A stretch of DNA of 14,208 nucleotides from JARRRL01 sp037380725 (lineage in GTDB: Bacteria; Pseudomonadota; Gammaproteobacteria; Pseudomonadales; JANQJO01), in assembly GCA_037380725.1 (NCBI GenBank), contig JARRRL010000027.1, forward strand, positions 1 to 14,208, read 5' to 3'. Below, one piece after another: positions 1-7,200 of the stretch. The first letter of the stretch is position 1, and every line of letters starts with the position of its first letter. The notes beneath the pieces are model-generated. The model saw only the letters and a program-made list of their open reading frames with translations, was not told where the DNA came from and did no database searches. A program made the translations under genes and the position numbers.

Positions 1-198
1 GACAATTTGAATCCAGATTTCTGGAACTGCTTGCTACAATTCGCACCTATCGTCGCTCAAAAATCCGCGCGGCCCCAGTTACTTGAGGAGTTCAACTTTG
101 AAAAAACATTGTTCGCCATCAACGAGAAAATGAATACCTCGTCAGAACGAAGCTGGGAGGATATCGTTAACGAGTCACTTCGCTCAGATGCGCCGTGA
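1..198 (+). CDS. 3' end of an unrecognised gene (truncated by window edge)
   Basis: Frame 1 is open from the first base to a TGA at 196-198, giving 65 visible residues that start mid-protein. The tail is rich in Glu and Asn (for example NFEKTLFAINEKMNTSSE) and has no membrane segment or motif that I recognise, so no function is offered. A TTG at position 7 could be read as a start, but nothing resembling a ribosome site is visible in the six bases before it, so a gene entering from the left is more likely. Frame 3 is also open over 3-89 and reads like plausible protein (LELLATIRTYRRSKIR), so a frameshifted or decayed gene cannot be excluded. The gene is separated from the polyketide operon by about 1 kb of repeat-rich DNA and is probably unrelated to it. 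Confidence 0.4.
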   Translation, partial: DNLNPDFWNCLLQFAPIVAQKSARPQLLEEFNFEKTLFAINEKMNTSSERSWEDIVNESLRSDAP

Positions 199-274
199 AG
201 CCATCATAAATAAATATGCAAAACATGAAGGGAACTCATCATGCCAATTTGATTGTCGAGACCTTGTTCAAAAA

Positions 275-302
275 CTTTTGTAACACAGCTTTTGTAACAC
301 AA
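275..302. repeat. Tandem duplication, 14-bp unit, 2 copies
   Basis: CTTTTGTAACACAG at 275-288 is followed directly by CTTTTGTAACACAA at 289-302, a 13 of 14 match. It is the first of a series of short tandem duplications in this intergenic region. Confidence 0.85.
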
Positions 303-314
303 CTGGCACAGCAC

Positions 315-344
315 TGATCAACAACAGCATGATCAACAACAAAG
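315..344. repeat. Tandem duplication, 15-bp unit, 2 copies
   Basis: The 15-bp unit TGATCAACAACAGCA (315-329) is followed directly by TGATCAACAACAAAG (330-344). The first 12 bases of the two copies are identical. Confidence 0.8.
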
Positions 345-421
345 GAAACGGGAGCTATGCCCCCATTCCCAGTGCATTCATTAACAAAAACTGGATAACA
401 GACTAATATTTTTTGGACCGT

Positions 422-467
422 TTGTGCGTTTGTGACTGCTCCGCTTGTGCGTTTGTGCCTCCCTCCT
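422..467. repeat. Degenerate tandem duplication, 23-bp unit
   Basis: The 13-mer TTGTGCGTTTGTG occurs exactly at 422-434 and again at 445-457, a period of 23 bp. The pyrimidine-rich remainders of the two units (435-444 and 458-467) are only loosely similar, so this is an older or partial duplication. Confidence 0.65.
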
Positions 468-512
468 TGTCCTCCCTTAGCTTGCAATCGATATACAGTG
501 AAATTTTATTTC

Positions 513-582
513 GATCGGCTCTTGACAATCCTCGCCAGCGCTGGAATGATCGGCTCTTGACAGTCCCCGCTAGCACTCGAAT
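513..582. repeat. Tandem duplication, 35-bp unit, 2 copies
   Basis: The segment 513-547 is repeated at 548-582 with a few substitutions. Both copies begin GATCGGCTCTTGACA and end in GAAT. Each carries a TTGACA followed 17 bp later by AATGAT, so the duplication copies a promoter-like unit (see the regulatory entry for 513-588). Confidence 0.85.
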
Positions 583-588
583 GATTTA
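513..588 (+). promoter_or_regulatory. Duplicated sigma70 promoter-like element
   Basis: Each 35-bp repeat holds a perfect -35 hexamer TTGACA (522-527 and 557-562), a 17-bp spacer and a 4-of-6 -10 match, AATGAT (545-550 and 580-585). Both would fire toward the polyketide gene, about 630-670 bp away. The -10 match is weak and GC-rich spacers are not typical, so function is only a possibility. If real, tandem start sites 35 bp apart would be expected. Confidence 0.3.
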
Positions 589-611
589 ACTGAGTAGAGA
601 TAGCGAAAATA

Positions 612-632
612 GAATTTTAGAAAATAAAATTC
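612..632. repeat. Short AT-rich inverted repeat
   Basis: GAATTTTA (612-619) and TAAAATTC (625-632) are perfect inverse complements around a 5-base loop. The 8-bp stem is almost all A/T, and no T-run follows, so it is a weak hairpin or protein site rather than a clear terminator. Confidence 0.4.
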
Positions 633-704
633 AACAAGCTCAACTCAGACATCAACTTAACGAATCTCCAGAATAGATCATGCCAAACATCAACACACTC
701 GCAC

Positions 705-736
705 GCAGGGCATAACGCAAGTAGGGCATAGCGCAA
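705..736. repeat. Tandem duplication, 16-bp unit, 2 copies
   Basis: GCAGGGCATAACGCAA (705-720) is followed directly by GTAGGGCATAGCGCAA (721-736), with 14 of 16 bases identical. Confidence 0.85.
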
Positions 737-774
737 AAATAAGTTAAAATACAACGCATTTAAGATTTGAATCT

Positions 775-810
775 GATTTTTAGATTTTCATCGATTTTTA
801 GATTTTCATC
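775..810. repeat. Perfect tandem duplication, 18-bp unit, 2 copies
   Basis: GATTTTTAGATTTTCATC at 775-792 is repeated without change at 793-810. The absence of substitutions suggests the most recent duplication in this region. Confidence 0.95.
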
Positions 811-840
811 ATTGTGTGACATGTTATTTTTGTGCTTTAG

Positions 841-868
841 TTGACCGTTCACACGCGACAAATATGAA
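841..868 (+). promoter_or_regulatory. Candidate promoter for the polyketide operon
   Basis: TTGACC (841-846, 5 of 6 to the -35 consensus), a 16-bp gap and TATGAA (863-868, 4 of 6 to the -10 consensus) point toward the polyketide synthase, whose start is about 340 bp downstream. The placement is by eye and the long leader is a weakness. The palindrome at 854-877 lies across the -10, which is what a repressor-controlled promoter would show. Confidence 0.3.
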
Positions 869-877
869 TTTGACGCG
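854..877. promoter_or_regulatory. Operator-like palindrome over a promoter
   Basis: The half-sites CGCGACAAAT (854-863) and ATTTGACGCG (868-877) are inverted repeats with 9 of 10 positions matching around a 4-base spacer. Size and symmetry fit a dimeric repressor site (TetR- or MarR-like in style, which is inference). It overlaps the -10 of the candidate promoter at 841-868. No regulator gene lies in the window. Confidence 0.4.
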
Positions 878-973
878 GCAGCCTGAAAAAACAGCCCCTG
901 CCTCTACGCGAGACAAAACATCACGACCATTATTTTATTAAGCAGTTACTGAAATAAACTCTTCACCCTTCCC

Positions 974-1021
974 ATTAAAAAGTCGACTGATCAAAAAGTC
1001 GCCCGATTAAAAAGGCAGCCA
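974..1021. repeat. Degenerate tandem repeat, 16-bp unit, 3 copies
   Basis: ATTAAAAAGTCGACTG (974-989), ATCAAAAAGTCGCCCG (990-1005) and ATTAAAAAGGCAGCCA (1006-1021) follow one another without gaps. Copies 1 and 2 agree well and copy 3 is more diverged. Confidence 0.7.
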
Positions 1022-1050
1022 AAAGGAGCTTCGCATCATCACACTGGAAA

Positions 1051-1089
1051 ATAAAGCATAATGAAAGCGTAACGAAATCATTGCTTTAT
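1051..1089. repeat. Inverted repeat / possible leader hairpin
   Basis: ATAAAGCATAATGA (1051-1064) can pair with TCATTGCTTTAT (1078-1089) with only a 2-base bulge, leaving a 13-base loop. It sits between the candidate promoter and the 30-codon leader ORF, so it would be in the mRNA leader if transcription starts upstream. No T-run follows. Confidence 0.4.
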
Positions 1090-1123
1090 GAATTTAATAC
1101 AACCACGCTATTGATATTACATC

Positions 1124-1216
1124 ATGAATGAAGTGGTCGCCCATTTTGGAGCAGTCAACTGGGTAGGCGTTCTAGATTACGATATTTTAGCCAACCATAC
1201 AGTGAGCGCACAATGA
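1124..1216 (+). CDS. Possible 30-codon leader ORF coupled to the polyketide synthase
   Basis: An ATG at 1124 opens 30 codons, ending at a TGA (1214-1216) that overlaps the synthase ATG (1213-1215) as ATGA. The peptide begins MNEVVAHFGAVNW and has no family I recognise. The synthase start lacks a clear Shine-Dalgarno sequence, so re-initiation from this ORF is an attractive way to translate it. Against this, the ORF itself has no obvious ribosome site, and an open frame of this length is not rare by chance. Upstream the frame is closed by a TGA at 1112-1114, so it is not the end of a longer gene. Confidence 0.3.
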   Translation: MNEVVAHFGAVNWVGVLDYDILANHTVSAQ

Positions 1217-4200
1217 AAGAAAAAGAAAATATCACACGCCGCGAGCCCATTTCGATCATCGGCATCAGCTGTCGATTTCCCGGTAACGCACATTCTCCTC
1301 AACAATTTTGGGAGCTTTTGTGTGAAGGCGTTGACGCGATCCGCGAAGTCCCACCGGAACGCTGGCATCACGAAGCATTTTATTCCGCCAACCCCCAATC
1401 ACCCGGTAAAACGGTTACCCGTCATGGTGGGTTCTTGCAGAATATCGATGAGTTTGATCCCACATTTTTTGGGATCTCACCTCGTGAAGCGGCTTTTATC
1501 GATCCTCAACAGCGCTTGTTATTAGAGCTGGCTCATGAAGCATTTGAGGACGCGGGCATTCGTTGGCAGTCGCTGCAAGCCCGCAATACGGGTGTTTTTG
1601 TGGGTATCTTTATTCACGACTATCAACACATTTTGTTGCGTGATCGGACGACACTGGGAGCCCACACGGGCACGGGCGTTGCCATGAGTTTGGCTGCCAA
1701 TCGGATTTCTTACTGTTTTAATTTTCAGGGTCCGAGTGTCGCCTTAGACACGGCCTGCTCTTCCTCATTGGTCGCGGTGGATCAAGCCTGCAAGGCCCTG
1801 CGCAATAATGATTGCGACTACGCCATTGCCGGGGGCGTTAATGTTATTTTAGGGCCCGATAACACGATTGCCATGAGTAAAGCAAACATGTTATCTGAAG
1901 ATGGTCGTTGCAAAGCGTTCGATGCCCGCGCGAATGGGTATGTGCGAAGCGAAGGAGCAGGCCTGGTTTTACTGCAACGACAAACGAAGGCAATTCAGCA
2001 AAATAATAATCGCTATGCCGACCTTCTCGGTGTTGGCGTTAATTCAGATGGCAAATCCAAAGGTATCTCAGTACCCAATGGGGAAGCACAAGCGCGCTTG
2101 ATTCGCCAGGTTCTTGCGGAATCGCAGCTCGACCCCAAGCACATCGATTATGTGGAAGCCCACGGGACCGGGACGCCCGTAGGCGATCCGATTGAGGCAA
2201 ACGCTATTGGACAAGCGTTGTGTGATCAACGCGAGGATGCGTGCCTATTGGGGTCCGTGAAAACCAATATTGGTCATTTGGAATCGGCCTCAGGTGTCGC
2301 GGGCCTGATTAAGGTCGCCCTCTGTTTGAAGCATCGCGCTATACCCCCAAATTTGCATTTTCAACAACCCAACCCCGACATCGATTTTGCAAAACTCAAG
2401 CTGCAAGTAGTTACCGAGATGACCCCTTGGCACCAACGCGACAAACCCCGTCGAGCTTCATTAAATTCCTTTGGCTTTGGCGGAACCAATGCCCATGCTA
2501 TTTTGGAAGAAGCGACAATCAGTGAGACCGCCAAGCAACGCGAGCCCACACCGTTACCCCAAACACCGTGGGTATTCCCATGGGGCGCCCACGATCCAAC
2601 CGCGCTAAAAACTTTGGCGATGAATTACGCTAATATCCTGACGCAACACCCCGAACGCGCGGGCGACCTGGCGTACACGGTATCCCAATGCCGAGGTTCG
2701 GGCGCACACCGAGCAGCGCTGGTGGCGCACGATGTGGAAACCTTAACGCTGGATCTAAAACGCGTCGCACAGGGAGAACCCTGCGCACGCTTCCACCAGG
2801 CAAACGCATTGATCGATGGGGCCGAAAAGCCGGTTTTTGTGTTCTCCGGCATGGGCACACAGTGGGCCGGCATGGCTCAGCAATTGTATCGTTCAGAAGC
2901 GGTATTCAAAGAGACGCTGCAACGCATTGACCAGCACTTTACCCCCTTAGCAGGCTGGTCCATTGTGGACAAACTGCTGAGCTGCGAAGCAAACTCGGTG
3001 TCGATCAATCAAACCCAAATTGCCCAACCTACTCTGTTTGCTGTGCAAGCCGGACTGGCCGATTGGCTGCGTGATTTGGGGGTTCAACCCGTAGCGACTT
3101 TGGGACACAGCGTCGGTGCGGCGGCGGCATTGTATACGGCAGGCGCATTAAGTTTAGCCCAAGCCACCACCATCATTTACCACCGCAGTACTTTGCAGGC
3201 CACCACGGCAGGCAGTGGCAGTATGCTCGCCGTTGAGCTATCGAAATCAGACGCCGCAGAGTGGATTCGGCCATTTGGTGACGCGGTTTCCATCGCCGCA
3301 ATCAATTCACCCACAGCACTGACCTTGTCGGGCAGCACCCCGGTATTACAGCAACTGCTAACACAATTGACCGAGCACGGTATTTTTGCTCGCACCCTAA
3401 AAGTGGAAATACCCTATCACAGCCCCATGATGGAAGCATTGCGGGAGGATCTGTGCGCTGCTTTACGCGACATTGAACCGAATCCCTTGCAGTGCGATTA
3501 TTTTTCTACCGCCGATGGCGTCCGCATGACGGCGCAAACCCCTGTGGGTGACGCAAACTATTGGTGGCGTAACATTCGACAACCCGTATTGTTTGCGCCA
3601 GCCGTTTCTCTGGCCATCCAGCAGGGACATCGCTTCTTTGTGGAAGTCGGCGCCCACCCTGTTTTGCAAGGTTATCTGAAACAGCTGCAACAGCAGGCGC
3701 ACGCAGAAGGCGTCAATATCTCTACACTAAAACGACAAGAAGACGAACATCGACGGATGGCGGAGACTTTGGCTCAGTTGCACACTCATGGTGTGGATAT
3801 CGATTGGTCAAAACGTCTAGCAACGGGTAATCGACTGTCCTTGCCACTCTATCCCTGGCAACGCAAGCGTCATTGGTCCGAAAGTCCACATTGGCGACGC
3901 CATCGTATTGGAGATATCCAGGCAGAGCGTAGCGCCTTGGGCGAGAGTATGTCCACGCCCCAAGGCAGCTGGTCGAAGACGCTGTCACTGGTGGATAATG
4001 ACTATCTCGTAGATCATAAAATACAAGGTCAGGCGGTATTCCCCGGAACGGGGTACTTAGAGATGGCGCTACAGACTTTGCTCCAGCAACACACGCTGGA
4101 TGACTTATTCGCGACGGGACACGTCCTCTGGTTGCAGCAAGTTGAGATTGAGCGTGCACTGTACTTGAACGACGTCGTCAAACTTCACACACAACTCGAG

Positions 4201-7200
4201 GGGGTTAGTTGGCAGATTCACAGCGAAAATTCACCGGGTAATTGGGTTAGGCATGCTCGCGGTCGCGCACTGAGCGAAAAGCTGAATGTCCACGCCAAAC
4301 CGGTCTCTCTAGCGCACATTATTGAACGCTGCCCCTGGGAAATTTCTTCGGATTATTGTTACCGCTTGTTTCGCGATGTGGGTTTGGAATACGGACCGGC
4401 GTTTCAAGCCATTCGCTCTTTGCGCTACAGCAACGGGGAAGCGCTGGCCCACTTATCATTGCCATCGATATTAGCTACGGATGACCATCACGATTTTATT
4501 TTTCATCCCGCATTGATGGACGCTTGTCTCCACACCTTATTCGGCGCCCTGAACCTCAATGGTGAGGACAGTCACCGACGCGGCAACGTATTTTTACCCG
4601 TGAGCATTGACCAATTGAAACTGTATCGGCAGCCGCCGACTGAATTAGTCAGCCACGCCATCATCGTGACCCGCTCCGACCAATATTTTGACGCCAACAT
4701 CACCATTTACACAGCGGAGGGAAAGCAGGTCCTGTCGGCAACAGGATTACGTTGCCAAGCTTTGGCGCATCCCACGGAAATTCAACAGCAACGTCAAAGG
4801 CAATGGTTGTTGGAGTACGAGTGGCAGCCAACAATCGCACCCACAACAATCGCACCCACAACAATCGCGCCCACACATGAACAGCCTGACTCAACGGGGC
4901 ATTGGTTGGTCATAGCGGATGACAACAGCTCAGCATTGCAAGCAGCGCTCAATCAACGGGGCGTGTCGTACACTTTAGCAACGCATTCAATGCTAATGTG
5001 GCAAGGTGATTATCATTCCCTCGATTTATCCATTGAAGCGGATTGGCTGTGGCTGTTGCGCTTGTTGGCCGAACGTGATGCGTCCGCTCCCCCGCTGCTG
5101 GGCGTATTACACGCCGCTGCGCTTGCCCCGCAAAGCGCCTCGCCCATCGAGTGGCAACAGCAAATCATAGGAGCCGGTAGTCTACTGATGCTGTGTCGCG
5201 CCTTGGACACACTGAAACACGAGTGGGAAACACAGCAAGCCGACGCAGCGAATCCGTGGACACATATCCGCTTGTGTGTCGCAACCCGAAATACGCAGCC
5301 GACGCAGCGTAACGATAAGATTGAATTGGCGCATGCTGGATTGTGGGGCATGCGTCGCGTAATTGGTAATGAATATCCCGATTTAAAATCGCGCATTGTT
5401 GATGTGGATGAGACGGCGGAAAGTCTGAAGCATTTGATCGCGATCATGCTGTCGGACAGTGGCGAAGATGAATGGTCCGTGCGAGCAGACCTCGTTTCCG
5501 TCCATCGTTTGCAACGCTTCCTCCCCGAATCCACACCACGTCGCGACCACCAGCCGCCGCCCCAGCGCATGGAAGTGAGTGTCCCTAAAATCGGTGATTT
5601 ATCCTCAATAATTTGGTCACCGTTACCGGAGTGCGCTCTGGCAGCGCATGAAATTGAAATTGCCGTGGCTGCCAGTGGTTTAAATTTTAAAGATGTGATG
5701 AAGGCTACTGGCTTATTCCCGCCACGCTTGCTGGCTGGGAATTTATGGTCGAAGGACACCTTAGGCATGGAGTGTTCGGGTACGGTGGTGCGCGTAGGTT
5801 CCGCCGTGACACACGTCAAGGTGGGTGACAAAATCATGGCCTTAGCGCCACGTTCCTTTGCTACGCACGCCTTAACGCACGAATGTCTTGCCGCACCCAT
5901 TCGCCGCTTAAACTGGGACGACGCGGCGGCAGTGCCAGTGGCTTATCTCACCGCCAGTGTAGCGTTGGAGCATTTGGCGCAACTGCAAGCGGGCGAGACA
6001 GTGCTGATTCATGCCGGCAGCGGCGGTGTGGGTCAAGCGGCCATCCATTTGGCCCATCTTTTAGGCGCTAAAGTGATCACGACAGTCAGTAATGAGGAAA
6101 AGCGACGCGTCGTAGAAACATTAGGCGTTGAGCACTGTTTTCATTCGCGCTCTCTCACGTTCGTAGAGGACGTACTAACGGTAACGTCTGGTCGTGGAGT
6201 AGACGTCATATTGAATTCACTAGCTGGTGAAGCCATTGCGCAAGGCGTGTCGCTACTGGCGGATTATGGGCGCTTTATCGAGATCGGCAAAATGGATCTC
6301 GATCGCAATATCGCGCTGGGCATGAAGCCGTTCACCCGCTGTCTGTCTTTTCACTCCATCGATCTGGACCGTTTACTGGCACAGAAAGTGGACATGTGTG
6401 GTCATTTATTTCAGCGTATAGCCACACGCATTGAGCGCGGTGAATTACCGCCATTGCCCATCCAACGCTTTCATTCTGACCAGATAACAGAAGCGTATCA
6501 ACTGCTCGCGTCCGCTCGACATACTGGTAAATTGGTCGTGGCGATCGAACCCGAGAAAATGGCCAAACGATTACAATCTAGCGTCTGCTTTAGCTCCAAG
6601 TCCTCATACATTATCAGCGGCGGTTTAGGCGGATTTGGCTTACAACTTGCGCTTTGGATGGCCCAAAAGGGAGCGGGCAATGTGGTCTTGTTGGGACGAC
6701 GCGGCGCCCAAACGCCTGGAGCGGACGCAGCCCGAAACCAATTGCACGCCTTGGGCGCTCAGGTGCAAATCATAGCCTGTGACGTATCCGATGAAGCGCA
6801 AGTCATGGCCGCCATAGCTCAAGTGAATCAAGATCACCCCATTGCGGGCGTATTTCATGCCGCCGCCGTACTGGATGACGCCCTCATTAAGAATTTGGAT
6901 GTGGCGCGTTACCAAAGCACTTTTGCTCCCAAAGCGATGGGAGCCTGGTTCCTGCACGTAGCCACCTTGGACTGTCCTCTACAGTATTTTATGTGCTTCT
7001 CTTCCATGGCCTCCGTACTGGGTAACCAAGGTTCCGCTAATTATTGCGCCGCCAATGCTTTCGTGGATGGCTTGGCGCATTATCGTCGAAGTCAAGGCTT
7101 GCCAGCCCTGACCGTCAATTGGGGCGTAATTGCCGATGTTGGCATGGCGGCAGAAGAAGATTTTTATCGTCAAAATCTCGAACGCAATGGCTTGACAACG

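Larger units (their letters stand above)
199..1212. other. Gene-poor, repeat-rich intergenic region upstream of the polyketide operon
   Basis: About 1 kb without a convincing long gene. It contains at least seven separate tandem duplications of short units, listed individually, together with promoter-like sequences at 513-588 and 841-868, a 24-bp palindrome at 854-877 and AT-rich hairpins at 612-632 and 1051-1089. No T-tailed terminator is apparent after the upstream gene. The region probably holds the operon's promoter and control sites. The repeats suggest replication-slippage duplication in DNA under weak constraint. An 82-codon reverse ORF (239-487) opens with TTG, has no ribosome site and is built over these repeats, so it is not called. 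Confidence 0.6.

Noticed and set aside
239..487. Reverse ORF of 82 codons in the intergenic region
   Set aside because: TTG start with no ribosome site. The frame runs over several tandem duplications, so its openness carries little weight.
275..582. Possible CRISPR array or integration-site repeats
   Set aside because: The repeats are direct tandem duplications of different unrelated units with no spacers of uniform length.
3722..4159. Reverse ORF of 145 codons
   Set aside because: Antisense to the AT-DH junction and start of the dehydratase. No recognisable domain or ribosome site.
5013..5900. Long reverse ORF of 295 codons inside the synthase
   Set aside because: It is antisense to the structural KR and enoylreductase coding DNA, where the forward frame shows continuous conserved domains. 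Its Ser/Arg/Cys-rich composition is typical of a shadow frame.
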